Shown here: piece by piece, positions 1 to 9,350 of the stretch
Layout: each line of letters begins with the position of its first letter
How positions within the stretch are numbered: position 1 is the stretch's first letter
Source: DASPKM01 sp035628135
GTDB taxonomy: Bacteria > Bacteroidota > Bacteroidia > Chitinophagales > Chitinophagaceae
Direction of reading: 5' to 3'
NCBI GenBank assembly: GCA_035628135.1
Contig: DASPKM010000010.1
Span: 558,001-622,000, forward strand
Length of the DNA stretch: 64,000 nt
Position numbers and translations under genes: made by a program
The notes under the pieces: model-generated
Told to the model about the DNA's origin: nothing
What the model saw: only the letters and a program-made list of their open reading frames with translations
The model's database searches: none

Positions 1-49
1 CGATCACTATAATAGGGCCGTTTTTATTCATAGTTTATAGTATCATGCA

Positions 50-211
50 ATGTACCATTTAATATTTAGTAAGGCTATAAATGCGGCGGGGGCCTACGCC
101 ATTGAATACCAACTATATAGTTTTTGGGGCGCAGCTTTGGTCATTATATGCGGTTGCCTTATTTTTTTACTAATACGCCCCGGCATTTCATTACCGGCAT
201 TTTTATTATAG
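50..211 (+). CDS. possible tiny membrane ORF (doubtful)
   Basis: A 53-codon ATG frame ends in TAG at 209-211. It holds one hydrophobic stretch (WGAALVIICGCLIFLLI, about residues 28-44) that could be a transmembrane helix. I do not recognise it. Its stop overlaps the candidate promoter of the sugar kinase, and no start signal is visible, so it may be chance or the decayed end of an upstream gene. The rest of positions 1-254 shows nothing else I can support. Confidence 0.12.
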   Translation: MYHLIFSKAINAAGAYAIEYQLYSFWGAALVIICGCLIFLLIRPGISLPAFLL

Positions 212-216
212 GTTTG
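186..216 (+). promoter_or_regulatory. candidate promoter of the sugar kinase
   Basis: TTTC at 186-189 and TAGGTTTG at 209-216 are separated by 19 bp. They match the Bacteroidota -33 (TTTG) and -7 (TAnnTTTG) elements with one mismatch. The implied leader before the ATG at 255 is about 30 nt. Confidence 0.4.
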
Positions 217-254
217 CACGCTGAAATTAAACAGCACAAAATCATACATCCAAC

Positions 255-1178
255 ATGTCTTTAATCGTAGTAGGATCCATGGCCTTCGACGCCATTGAAA
301 CACCCTTTGGAAAAAGCAACAAGATCATCGGTGGCGCGGCCACTTATATCGCCTGGAGCGCCTCTAATTTCTACCAGCCCATTAAGCAAATTTCGGTGGT
401 GGGCGGCGACTTCCCGCAGGAAGAGCTGGACCAGCTCCAGGAAAGGGGAGTTGACCTGGAAGGCGTTCAGATAAAGCCCGATGAAAAAAGCTTCTTCTGG
501 TCGGGCCGCTACCACCTGGACATGAATACCCGCGACACCCTCGATACGCAATTGAATGTGCTGGGCAGCTTTCAACCCGTTGTGCCCGACAGCTACCAGG
601 ACGCCGAGTTTGTAATGCTGGGCAACCTGCTGCCCGCGGTACAACTGAGCGTGATAGATCAAATGAAAAAACGGCCCAGGCTGATCGTAATGGACACCAT
701 GAATTTTTGGATGGAGACAGCCATGGCAGACCTGGAAAAAGTATTGAAAAGGGTTGATGTATTAATGGTGAACGATAGCGAGGCCCGCCAGCTAAGCGCG
801 CAGTTTTCCTTGGTAAAAGCAGCCCGTGAAATCATGAAAATGGGCCCTAAATATCTCATCATTAAAAAAGGAGAACACGGCGCGTTGTTGTTCCATCAAA
901 ACAATGTGTTCTTTGCGCCGGCACTGCCGTTGGAAGAAGTGTTCGATCCCACTGGCGCTGGTGACACGTTTGCCGGCGGATTTATTGGTCATCTTGCAAG
1001 GACGCGGGACATTTCTTTCGAGAATATGAAGTCTGCTATCATTGTTGGTTCCGCCATGGCTTCATTCTGTGTAGAAAAGTTTGGCACCACCCGCCTAAAG
1101 GAAATCGGCCGCGAAGATATCGAAGAGCGTATCCAGCAGTTCAGGGACCTCGTAAACTTCGATATACAATTGGCGTAG
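255..1178 (+). CDS. PfkB-family carbohydrate/nucleoside kinase
   Basis: This 307-residue cytoplasmic protein has the ribokinase/PfkB fold and is expected to transfer phosphate from ATP to a sugar or nucleoside. The N-terminal substrate-side glycine motif reads GGAATYIA (about residues 26-33). The C-terminal family signature DPTGAGD is at residues 231-237, with D237 as the expected catalytic base and the GAG as the anion hole. Length is normal for the family. The substrate cannot be read from sequence: ribokinase, adenosine kinase and fructokinase relatives all share these motifs. It is transcribed alone, with a weak terminator at 1282-1308. Confidence 0.88.
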   Translation: MSLIVVGSMAFDAIETPFGKSNKIIGGAATYIAWSASNFYQPIKQISVVGGDFPQEELDQLQERGVDLEGVQIKPDEKSFFWSGRYHLDMNTRDTLDTQLNVLGSFQPVVPDSYQDAEFVMLGNLLPAVQLSVIDQMKKRPRLIVMDTMNFWMETAMADLEKVLKRVDVLMVNDSEARQLSAQFSLVKAAREIMKMGPKYLIIKKGEHGALLFHQNNVFFAPALPLEEVFDPTGAGDTFAGGFIGHLARTRDISFENMKSAIIVGSAMASFCVEKFGTTRLKEIGREDIEERIQQFRDLVNFDIQLA

Positions 1179-1281
1179 ACGCCTATCGGCGCGTAACCGA
1201 ATAAAAGATGTACGATCAACGATGGAAGAACGTAACATAAACGTAGGATAAGACCGAGATCCCGACTGTACTACGCATCAG

Positions 1282-1308
1282 CTTGCCCAAACACTGGCAG
1301 GCTTTTTT
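1282..1308 (+). terminator. weak intrinsic terminator after the sugar kinase
   Basis: A 6-bp stem (CTTGCC / GGCAGG, one G-T pair, 8-nt loop) at 1282-1301 is followed by C and six T. It separates the kinase from the metalloprotease at 1343. Confidence 0.4.
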
Positions 1309-1342
1309 CATGCAGCTATCTTATCATTAAAACTTCTTTACC

Positions 1343-2191
1343 ATGCTTTGGAGAGGTAGACGCGAAAGCTCCAATGTGGACGACCGCAGGGGCGTATCAG
1401 CCGGCGGATTGGCCGTAGGCGGCGGCGTAATCGGCGCTATCATTTTAGTACTCAACTTTTTATTGGGCGGTGGCGACGCATCGCAGTTGCCCCAGCAACT
1501 ACCTGCCCAAAGCACAGAACTGTCACCTCAGGAACAGGCCGCGGAAGACGAACGGGCCAGCTTTGTAAAAGTGGTGCTGGCCGATACCGAAGATGTGTGG
1601 AATGAACTGTTCCGCACCCAGGGTTCAGATTATCCCGAGCCCACGCTGGTATTGTTCCGCAATACCGTTCAATCCGGCTGCGGCTACGCAAGCGCACAAT
1701 CAGGCCCGTTCTATTGTCCCGGCGATCAGCAATTGTATATCGACCTTTCCTTTTACCAGGATTTACAAGACCGCTTCCAGGCGCCCGGAGATTTTGCAAT
1801 GGCCTATGTGGTAGCGCACGAAGTAGGCCACCACATACAAACCGTTAACGGCACTTCGCGCAAGATGGCGCAACTGCGCCAGCAGGTAAGCCCGGAAGAG
1901 TATAATAAATATTCGGTGATGATGGAATTACAGGCCGATTTCCTGGCGGGCGTGTGGGCCCACCACGCACAACGGCTAAAAAACGTATTAGAACAGGGCG
2001 ATATCCAGGAAGCGCTGAACGCAGCGCAGGCCATTGGCGACGACCGGCTGCAAAAACAATCACAGGGCTACGTGGTGCCGGAATCCTTTACGCATGGAAC
2101 CTCGCAGCAAAGGATGTATTGGTTTAAGAAGGGCTACCAGACCGGCGACATTCGCCAGGGCGATACGTTTAGCGATCCGTCTTTGCAGTAG
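1343..2191 (+). CDS. neutral zinc metallopeptidase, YpfJ family
   Basis: The 282-residue protein belongs to the putative neutral zinc metallopeptidase (YpfJ-type) family. An arginine-rich N-terminus (MLWRGRRESS) is followed by one Gly-rich transmembrane helix at about residues 25-46 and a low-complexity Gln/Ser linker. The catalytic domain is therefore probably outside the inner membrane. The zinc site HEVGHH is at residues 159-164, and the third ligand is probably E195 in ELQAD. The C-terminus has the family's YWFKKGY segment. Substrate is unknown for the family. Start is the first ATG and gives the expected N-terminal 'RR..S.NVDDRRG' block. Confidence 0.88.
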   Translation: MLWRGRRESSNVDDRRGVSAGGLAVGGGVIGAIILVLNFLLGGGDASQLPQQLPAQSTELSPQEQAAEDERASFVKVVLADTEDVWNELFRTQGSDYPEPTLVLFRNTVQSGCGYASAQSGPFYCPGDQQLYIDLSFYQDLQDRFQAPGDFAMAYVVAHEVGHHIQTVNGTSRKMAQLRQQVSPEEYNKYSVMMELQADFLAGVWAHHAQRLKNVLEQGDIQEALNAAQAIGDDRLQKQSQGYVVPESFTHGTSQQRMYWFKKGYQTGDIRQGDTFSDPSLQ

Positions 2192-2260
2192 CAATGTCGC
2201 CGAACTTGTCCTCGTCCGCTTACCACCATCACCCAATTACACCGCCGAATTATACCGTGC

Positions 2261-2644
2261 ATGAAACTCATCAGGCTTACCTTATGGTTTCAATCGATAT
2301 ACTACTTGCTTACGGCTATCTGGCCATTAGTGGATATCGATAGTTTCATGCGGGTAACCGGGCCCAAGACCGATGTGTGGCTGGTAAAAACAGTGAGCGT
2401 GCTGCTCATTCCCATTTCACTTTCCTTTATCACCCACCTGGTCCTGCGTATCAATACCTGGCCCGCGGCCATCATGGCCATAACCTGTTGCATCGGCCTT
2501 GCCTGCATTGACTTTTATTATGCGTTGCGCGATGTGATCAGCAATATTTACATGGCCGATGGCGCAGTGCAGCTACTGCTGCTAGCGATCTGGATTTACA
2601 TCGTCCTATTTAAAAAGCATGAGCTGAATCCTTCCACTAACTAA
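2261..2644 (+). CDS. small four-helix membrane protein, unknown function
   Basis: A 127-residue protein made almost wholly of four hydrophobic segments, at about residues 7-25, 43-65, 69-92 and 98-120, separated by short charged loops. It ends in a basic tail (KKHELNPSTN). I do not recognise a family beyond generic integral membrane protein. It starts 69 bp after the metalloprotease on the same strand and may be cotranscribed with it. Confidence 0.6.
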   Translation: MKLIRLTLWFQSIYYLLTAIWPLVDIDSFMRVTGPKTDVWLVKTVSVLLIPISLSFITHLVLRINTWPAAIMAITCCIGLACIDFYYALRDVISNIYMADGAVQLLLLAIWIYIVLFKKHELNPSTN

Positions 2645-2782
2645 CCCAAGCCCCACATCTATGTAAAAATCCGACAGCATTAACCTACATTAACTCCATT
2701 CATGACATCCTGCAGCAACCTGTAAATAACCGGTACGAAGTGATTCGTTTTTTCCAAAATTTTGACCCAAACCGTTCAATAC

Positions 2783-5245
2783 ATGAAAAAAATATTGTTG
2801 CTGATGGCCGGCCTGGTGTGCATGATGGAGCTGGCGGCCCAACAAACACCCGTACGCGGAAAGCTTACCGTAACCATTTCGAATGAACAGGGTATAGCCA
2901 TGGAAAACGTTACTGTTCAACTGTTGCGAAGCAAGGATTCCGCGCTGGTGAAAGCCGCTATATCCGACAAATCAGGGCTGGCCGAATTTGAGAACATCCG
3001 TTTCGGATCGTATATCCTCAAAGCCACCATGGTCAACCATGTTACCAAATTCTCCGATGCGTTCAACCTTAGCGCCGAACAACCTGATATCAAGCTGCCC
3101 GCGCTTTCCTTACAAAAGAAATCGGGCGATATGCAGGAAGTAGTGGTGTCGGCGCGCAAGCCTTTCATTCAAAAGCTTACAGACCGCATCGTGGTGAATG
3201 TAGACAACAGCATCGTAAACGTGGGCAGCTCGGCCTTCGACGTGCTGGAGCGCTCGCCGGGCATCCAGATCGATCCGAACGACAACATCATCCTGCGCGG
3301 CAGGCAGGGCGTAATTATTATGATCGATGGAAAGATCACGCCCATGACAGGCGCCGACCTGGTAAACATGCTGCGCGGACTTCCATCCAACAGCATCGAG
3401 AGCATTCACATCATTACCAATCCATCCGCCAAATACGATGCGGCAGGTAATTCCGGTATCATAGATATCAGGATGAAAAAAGACCAACGCCTCGGCACCA
3501 ATGGAACGCTTACCACGGGTTATGGCCAGGGTGTTTATCCTAAAGCCAATGCGGGCATCACTTTCAACCACCGCAATAAAAAGGTGAACATTTTCGGCAA
3601 TTACAACTACAGCTACCGCAAAGGATTGAACCACCTGCTGCTCGACCGGAACTTTTTTAACAACGGCGTGTTCAATGGAGCAGACCAAAAAGACAACTAC
3701 ACCACGTTTCCCTTTAACTCGCACGCTACCAGATTGGGCATGGATTATTTTCCTTCTAAAAAAACGATCATCGGTTTTGTAGTGAACGGGAACTTTAACC
3801 ACTTTACGCGCCACAACGATAATAATTCAGTGGTCATCAATTCGCAGAAGCAACGCGCATCTACCTTTAAAACCAATGCCAACAACAACGATCATTTCAG
3901 GAACATAGTGGCCAACATCAACCTGAAACATACTTTCGACAGCACCGGCAGGGAAATTACCGCCGACGTTGACTACGGCGTATACAGGTCAAACTCGCTT
4001 TCGAGGATCGCTACCCAATATTTCAACCTCGATGGCAGCATGCAGTTCCCAGATTATATTCTCGATGGGGACCAGGATGGAAAGCTTACATTAAAAACTG
4101 CAAAAGCCGATTACGTAAACCCGCTGGGCAAGGGCGCAAAGTTCGAAGCAGGCTTCAAGACCAGCTTCGTATCGTCTGACAACGATGCAAAATTCTGGGA
4201 CATGAGCAGCGGCACGCCGCAAAACGACGTGAACAAGACCAACCGTTTCTTTTACGAAGAAAGCAACAATGCGGGTTACCTCAACTTCAGCAAGGAATTC
4301 AAGAAATTCAGTGTGCAGGTTGGCTTGCGCGGCGAGAACACACAGGTGAAAACGCACCAGGTGAACGGCGATATCCGTTGGGACAGCAGCTACTTCCAAT
4401 TGTTCCCCAGTGCTTATTTCAATTATAAAATAAAAGAAGAAAAGACACTGGGCGTGTCCGTTAGCCGCCGCATCGACAGGCCGGGTTATTCGCAGTTGAA
4501 TCCCTTCCTGTTCCTGATAGATGTAACAACATATGCAACCGGCAGTCCCGGCTTATTGCCGCAATTGACCTGGTCGTATGAAATGAGTTATACTGTAAAG
4601 AGCTTGAGCTTTACCCTGGGTTACAGCCATACAAAAGACAACCAGAACACCGTTATCGCACGGTTCAAAGACGTGTTCCCCAATATTGCATCCGATGATA
4701 ATGTAACTGTGCAGATCCCTGTCAATCTCGAATCATCGGACTATGTAGGGCTAAGCATTTCGGCGCCGGTGCGCATTACCAAATGGTGGAACATGATCAA
4801 CAATGCGGATATTTATTACAATCATTTCAATGGTAATCTGGCGGGTACTCCGTTGAACAACGGAACGGCTGCGGCCAGCATGCGCACCAACAACAGCTTT
4901 AGCTTTAAAAAAGGATGGAGCGCCGAGCTGAACGCCAACTACAGCACCGGCGGCCGCAGCGGTTACATGGTGTTTGAGCCGCAATGGGGATTAGCGGCGG
5001 GCGTGCAAAAATCGGTAATGAAGAATAAAGGAACTATCCGTTTCAATGTAACAGATATCTTCTGGACCAACCTGCCCAAGGCCACCATTACATACCAGGA
5101 CCGCTATATCGAGTACTGGCATGCATTCCGCGAAACAAGGGTAGCCAACCTTAGCTTTATTTACCGCTTCGGTAACAGCAAAGTGCAGGCTGCAAGAAGA
5201 AGGGCCACCGGTTCCGAGGAAGAGCGGCAAAGGGCTGGGAATTAA
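2783..5245 (+). CDS. outer-membrane beta-barrel (TonB-receptor-like) protein
   Basis: The 820-residue protein sits in the outer membrane. In order it shows a signal peptide (MKKILLLMAG..., cleavage near AAQQ, residues 18-21), a carboxypeptidase-regulatory-like domain (about 28-105), a plug-like domain beginning VVVSARKP (about 122) and containing VLERSPGI and ILRGRQG, then a long C-terminal barrel of the OMP_b-brl_3 type ending in FIYRFG. It lacks SusC-specific signatures and no SusD gene is adjacent, so it is not part of a polysaccharide utilisation locus here. The ATG at 2783 was chosen over a TTG 21 bp upstream because it starts a clean signal peptide. The ligand is unknown. Confidence 0.85.
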   Translation: MKKILLLMAGLVCMMELAAQQTPVRGKLTVTISNEQGIAMENVTVQLLRSKDSALVKAAISDKSGLAEFENIRFGSYILKATMVNHVTKFSDAFNLSAEQPDIKLPALSLQKKSGDMQEVVVSARKPFIQKLTDRIVVNVDNSIVNVGSSAFDVLERSPGIQIDPNDNIILRGRQGVIIMIDGKITPMTGADLVNMLRGLPSNSIESIHIITNPSAKYDAAGNSGIIDIRMKKDQRLGTNGTLTTGYGQGVYPKANAGITFNHRNKKVNIFGNYNYSYRKGLNHLLLDRNFFNNGVFNGADQKDNYTTFPFNSHATRLGMDYFPSKKTIIGFVVNGNFNHFTRHNDNNSVVINSQKQRASTFKTNANNNDHFRNIVANINLKHTFDSTGREITADVDYGVYRSNSLSRIATQYFNLDGSMQFPDYILDGDQDGKLTLKTAKADYVNPLGKGAKFEAGFKTSFVSSDNDAKFWDMSSGTPQNDVNKTNRFFYEESNNAGYLNFSKEFKKFSVQVGLRGENTQVKTHQVNGDIRWDSSYFQLFPSAYFNYKIKEEKTLGVSVSRRIDRPGYSQLNPFLFLIDVTTYATGSPGLLPQLTWSYEMSYTVKSLSFTLGYSHTKDNQNTVIARFKDVFPNIASDDNVTVQIPVNLESSDYVGLSISAPVRITKWWNMINNADIYYNHFNGNLAGTPLNNGTAAASMRTNNSFSFKKGWSAELNANYSTGGRSGYMVFEPQWGLAAGVQKSVMKNKGTIRFNVTDIFWTNLPKATITYQDRYIEYWHAFRETRVANLSFIYRFGNSKVQAARRRATGSEEERQRAGN

Positions 5246-5274
5246 ATGTACTCTATAGTTAGTGCATGTGTTTT

Positions 5275-5360
5275 GGGTCATTGAGTCATTAGGTCATTAA
5301 GTCATTGAGCCAACAATACACTCCTTTAATGACCTAATGACCTTATGACTTCATGACCTT
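5275..5360. terminator. tandem/inverted GTCATTA repeats between convergent genes
   Basis: The left arm (5275-5309) contains four copies of an 8-9 bp unit close to GGTCATTA(G/A). The right arm (5325-5360) carries the reverse-complement units (TAATGACC and variants). Together they can form a long imperfect hairpin. It lies exactly between the ends of the + barrel gene and the - AraC gene, so a bidirectional terminator is the simplest reading. Confidence 0.55.
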
Positions 5361-5361
5361 A

Positions 5362-6213
5362 TCAACCCGTCATTTTACTTGCCTGCTCCGCCATGAACTT
5401 GCTGATGTCCCTGATCTTCCCACCACCAAGAAATCTTTTCAGGTGTTTGAAAAAATGGCTGTAATCATAATACCCATAGATCGAATAGTGAAAGGTCTCG
5501 GGCGATGAGGCCAAATGGGCCGCCGCCTTCCTGATGCGCATGATCTGCAGGCAAGCCTTGCTGCTGATACCGGTAGTAGTTTCGAAATAACGTTGCAGTG
5601 TACGCGTAGAAATTTTATACAGTCCCGCAAGGCCCTCCACCGGCGTGGTAAAATCATTTTGCTGGAAACAATGGTCGAGTATCTCCCGCACTACCTGCAC
5701 CGCGTGAAGGGATGCGGAATATTTTTCAACGATGGATTGATAATACCCGGCCATTATATTTACACGCTGCTCAAAAGAACCTGCCTGCTTTACCTGGTCG
5801 ATGATCTTACGGTCTAACAGGTAACTTAACGGATAAATGTATTCCCTGTACTCTGAGAAATCAACCTTCTTTTCAAACACGATGGGTGAGATCCTGAACT
5901 TGATGCCGAATATTTTATTACCTGGCTGATGATGGCACTCCAGGCTGGTATGCCGGGGCAAAAATCCATCCCCCTTCATCTCGAAGCTTTTCTTGTCCAA
6001 TTGCATCACGAAGGGCGTTCCGAGGTTGATTAAAAAAGTGTAGCCGATGTTTGGGAACAGCACGTCTGAAAATCCCTTTGGATGCAGCTTCCATAGCTCA
6101 TCAAAATCCGTTTCCCAGAAAAAATCGATAAAGTGCGAGAGCGAGGCCGGCGGCGGCACGCGGTGGTAACGGTGCTGGAAATGTTCATTATGAAAAAATT
6201 CTATATGCTGCAC
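5362..6213 (-). CDS. AraC-family transcriptional regulator
   Basis: The 283-residue protein has an N-terminal DUF6597-type ligand/oligomerisation domain (about residues 1-165; the HRVPPPASLSHFIDFFWE segment is typical). A C-terminal AraC/XylS DNA-binding domain follows at about 175-275 with two helix-turn-helix motifs; GLAGLYKISTRTLQRYF is the first recognition region. The second HTH ends in YDYSHFFKHLKRFLG, the usual 'hydrophobic-SHF-KxFKxxxG' signature. It is probably a one-component cytoplasmic regulator, effector unknown. It is divergent from the helicase at 6401. Confidence 0.85.
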   Translation of the reverse strand: MQHIEFFHNEHFQHRYHRVPPPASLSHFIDFFWETDFDELWKLHPKGFSDVLFPNIGYTFLINLGTPFVMQLDKKSFEMKGDGFLPRHTSLECHHQPGNKIFGIKFRISPIVFEKKVDFSEYREYIYPLSYLLDRKIIDQVKQAGSFEQRVNIMAGYYQSIVEKYSASLHAVQVVREILDHCFQQNDFTTPVEGLAGLYKISTRTLQRYFETTTGISSKACLQIMRIRKAAAHLASSPETFHYSIYGYYDYSHFFKHLKRFLGGGKIRDISKFMAEQASKMTG

Positions 6214-6347
6214 GGAACCAAAGCTAAGAAATGTTGTAAGTCATAAATTGAACTGTGGCTGAAAACCACGGTTTGTCACCCTTATATACGTGTTTTTTTC
6301 CCTTTAAGCTGTGGGAAAAATCCCTATACCGGTAAATCAAACAGGCA

Positions 6348-6355
6348 TACATTTG
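6348..6355 (+). promoter_or_regulatory. -7 element upstream of the helicase
   Basis: TACATTTG matches TAnnTTTG. It lies 45 bp before the ATG at 6401 and inside the longer GTG-initiated frame that begins at 6311, which argues for the shorter start. No good -33 TTTG is visible. Confidence 0.3.
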
Positions 6356-6400
6356 ACATTCCCGCTAACCGGCGCTAAATGTGAGCGAGGATTGTCCTGC

Positions 6401-8668
6401 ATGAGCCATTTCGATTCCAATAACACCAATTTTCAAAAAGCCGTTGCCTTTGTTAACCAAACCAACCGGCATCTGTTCCTGACCGGCAAAGCGGGCACGG
6501 GCAAGACCACTTTCCTGAAATACATCCGCGACAATTGTTTCAAAAAAACGGCCATCGTTGCTCCTACCGGTGTGGCGGCCATCAATGCGGGAGGCGTTAC
6601 CCTGCATTCCTTCTTTCAATTGCCCATGGGCACTTACCTCCCCACTACGCAGCAACCCGTGGATTCCTTCGATGGCAGGATCAATAACCAGCACACCCTG
6701 TTCAAGAACCTGCGCCTCAATGCGGCCAAAAGAGAATTGCTGCGCGAGCTGGACCTGCTCATCATCGATGAGGTATCCATGGTGCGGGCCGACATGTTGG
6801 ACGCGGTCGATATCATTCTAAGGAACATCCGGCGGCAACCTGCGCAACCATTCGGCGGCGTACAGGTATTGTATATCGGGGACCTTTACCAGTTACCTCC
6901 CGTGACCCGGCAAGACGAATGGGAATTGATGCAACAGTTTTATAAAAGTCCCTTCTTCTTCGATGCGCTGGTGCTCCGCGAAGCCCCGCCAGTGTACATC
7001 GAATTAAAAAAAATATACCGGCAAAGCGACCAGGAGTTCATCAATATCCTGAACAACATCCGCAATAACCGCTGTACAGATAACGACCTTGAACGGCTGC
7101 ACGAACACTATCAACCCGATTTTGTTCCTCCCGCGCATGAAAATTATATTACGCTCACTTCGCACAACGATAAGGCCGATGCCATCAACAAGCAGGAGCT
7201 GGATAAACTATCCGACAAACTGTACACCTTTACCGCTACCATCACCGGCGAATTCAACGAACGTTCTTACCCCGCGGAAGAGGAGCTTCACCTGAAGGCA
7301 GGCGCCCAGGTCATGTTCATCAAAAACGATAAGGGAGAAAACCGCCGCTATTTCAATGGCAAGATCGGCATCATCGATGCCATTGATAAAAACCGGATCA
7401 TGATAGCTTTTCCCGGCGAGCCGGGATTGCTGGAGTTGGAACAGGAAAAATGGCAAAACATCCGGTACAGGTACAACAACGAAAAAGACAAGTTTGAAGA
7501 AGAAGAGCTGGGCACGTTTACGCAATATCCCATCAGGCTTGCATGGGCTATTACCATACACAAAAGCCAGGGCCTCACGTTCGACAAAGCCATTATAGAT
7601 GCGGGGGCATCGTTTGCAGCGGGACAAGTGTACGTTGCGCTTAGCCGCCTTACCGGCCTGGAAGGACTGGTGCTGCGTTCCCGAATAAAGCCGGGCTCCA
7701 TCCGGACCGATGAGCGCGTACTGCAATTTGTACAGAACGAATTTTCCGAAAGCGTGTTGCAGGAAATGCTGGAGCAGGAGCAACAAACATTCATTCACCA
7801 GTCGCTGCTGAAGAGATTTGACTGGACAAAGCTTGCATCCGCAACGGAACAGCATATAGACAGTTTCGACGACAAGCAGTTGGTGAACAAACATGTTTGC
7901 ATCGGCGTGGCCGGCGTGTTGGTACGCGCGGCCAACAGCCAACACGAGACTGCGCGCAAATTTTTACGGCAGCTCGAACGTTTGTTGGCCGAAGTGGAAA
8001 CCGATGGATACCTGAAATTGCACGAAAGGGTAACGGCGGCCGTTGCATATTTTACCAAAGAGATCGATGAAGGATTGCTTATGCCTTTGCAACAACACAT
8101 AAAAGAAATACGTAACTGGCCGAAGATAAAAAAATACCTGTCCGAGCTAAATGAGCTACAACTACTGGTGGAACGGCAGCGGCAGCATTTGCAACACGCG
8201 GCAGAAATGACTGAAGCCATGCAGCATTTGGAAAACAGGGAGCAACTGTTGCAATTGGCGGAGACCGTTCAAAAACCACTGGAACAGGACGGTCCGCAGG
8301 AAGAAATACCTGGTCCTGCTAAAAAAAGCAAAGCGCAAAAGGGCGATAGCCAGCGAGTAACCTTACAAATGTATAAGGAGGGAAAGACCATTGCAGAAAT
8401 CGCGGGCGAACGCAGTCTAGCCATCGGGACCGTTGAAGCACACCTCGCTAATTTTATTCCTACAGGCGAAGTTGACGCGTTGATGCTGATAAGCCAGGAA
8501 AAATTGGACAAGATCGTGGACTTGCTGAGGTCGCAACCGGAGTTGACCGGGTGGGCCATCAGGCAGTCGTTGGGAGAAGATATTTCTTATTCGGACATAA
8601 GAGTATCGGTAAAATATATGGAGAAAGAACGGGAATTAGGAGAGAAGGAGTACAAGGAGGTGGGTTGA
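6401..8668 (+). CDS. Pif1/RecD-like helicase with C-terminal HTH domain
   Basis: The 755-residue SF1B-type DNA helicase has Walker A GKAGTGKT at residues 29-36, Walker B DEVSM at 123-127, the GDLYQLPPV motif III near residue 162, and the C-terminal helicase motifs HKSQG and ALSR. After residue 500 comes a long helical region with HRDC-like character. The end holds a helicase-associated helix-turn-helix (LQMYKEGKTIAEIA...), the type also found at the C-terminus of some RecQ proteins. It probably unwinds DNA during repair or replication restart. Start ATG 6401 was preferred to GTG 6311: the extra 30 residues have no family character and would overlap a promoter-like element. Confidence 0.85.
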   Translation: MSHFDSNNTNFQKAVAFVNQTNRHLFLTGKAGTGKTTFLKYIRDNCFKKTAIVAPTGVAAINAGGVTLHSFFQLPMGTYLPTTQQPVDSFDGRINNQHTLFKNLRLNAAKRELLRELDLLIIDEVSMVRADMLDAVDIILRNIRRQPAQPFGGVQVLYIGDLYQLPPVTRQDEWELMQQFYKSPFFFDALVLREAPPVYIELKKIYRQSDQEFINILNNIRNNRCTDNDLERLHEHYQPDFVPPAHENYITLTSHNDKADAINKQELDKLSDKLYTFTATITGEFNERSYPAEEELHLKAGAQVMFIKNDKGENRRYFNGKIGIIDAIDKNRIMIAFPGEPGLLELEQEKWQNIRYRYNNEKDKFEEEELGTFTQYPIRLAWAITIHKSQGLTFDKAIIDAGASFAAGQVYVALSRLTGLEGLVLRSRIKPGSIRTDERVLQFVQNEFSESVLQEMLEQEQQTFIHQSLLKRFDWTKLASATEQHIDSFDDKQLVNKHVCIGVAGVLVRAANSQHETARKFLRQLERLLAEVETDGYLKLHERVTAAVAYFTKEIDEGLLMPLQQHIKEIRNWPKIKKYLSELNELQLLVERQRQHLQHAAEMTEAMQHLENREQLLQLAETVQKPLEQDGPQEEIPGPAKKSKAQKGDSQRVTLQMYKEGKTIAEIAGERSLAIGTVEAHLANFIPTGEVDALMLISQEKLDKIVDLLRSQPELTGWAIRQSLGEDISYSDIRVSVKYMEKERELGEKEYKEVG

Positions 8669-8710
8669 TACCCGCTGCCAACACGGCATACGAATTGCGC
8701 TCTCTTCATT

Positions 8711-9157
8711 ATGTTGTTGAACTCCCGTAAGGGTAAGGAAGCCAAAAAATACGTGGAGCGCAAACTGCTTAGGCGCTTACGCATATTCTTTGTCGTGTTT
8801 ATCCTGTTGATGGGCGTTATAATTTACGAGATCGTGTATCAGCACCTGGAGGCAGCGGCTTGCGTGGGCGCCATGATGATGGGCATGCTCGTGGGAGCGG
8901 TTTTTGTAAGGCGCAAACGAATTTATTGGGAAGAAGAAACTTCGCAGGTAATAGCCCGGATGGATAAAATAGGCATCGCGTTGCTGGTGGTGTATATTTT
9001 GTTTGCTGTTGCCCGGCATTGGTTCCTGCATCAATGGCTTACGGGCAACAGGCTTACCGCATTCAGTTTTTCATTGGCAGCGGGAGCCATGTTAGGAAGG
9101 TTGCTGAGCATTCGCTCGCAGATAAGACAGATTCTAAAGGAGCGGAGTATTATTTAG
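8711..9157 (+). CDS. four-helix membrane protein, unknown function
   Basis: The 148-residue protein has a basic N-terminus (RKGKEAKKYVERKLLRRLR) followed by hydrophobic segments at about residues 26-44, 47-66, 84-102 and 113-131. It ends in a basic tail. It follows the helicase by 42 bp on the same strand. I do not recognise the family; its composition resembles small inner-membrane proteins of Chitinophagaceae. Confidence 0.6.
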   Translation: MLLNSRKGKEAKKYVERKLLRRLRIFFVVFILLMGVIIYEIVYQHLEAAACVGAMMMGMLVGAVFVRRKRIYWEEETSQVIARMDKIGIALLVVYILFAVARHWFLHQWLTGNRLTAFSFSLAAGAMLGRLLSIRSQIRQILKERSII

Positions 9158-9350
9158 GATCCGTTCCATTTAAGTGTTATTCGTTCGGCCAGTGACCAGT
9201 GATCTTTTGCTATCCAACTGTAATCCGGGATGCTTTCGGATCCAGCATAGTGTCTTTGCTTCCCCCTTGAATTATTATTGACCACTGACTTAAGACGAAA
9301 TTGCCCCCATGTAGTGGCACACAATTAGCAGCATTCCCTGTAAAACGTTT

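Noticed and set aside
2762..2782. TTG start for the outer-membrane protein
   Set aside because: It would add seven polar residues before a perfect signal peptide starting at ATG 2783.
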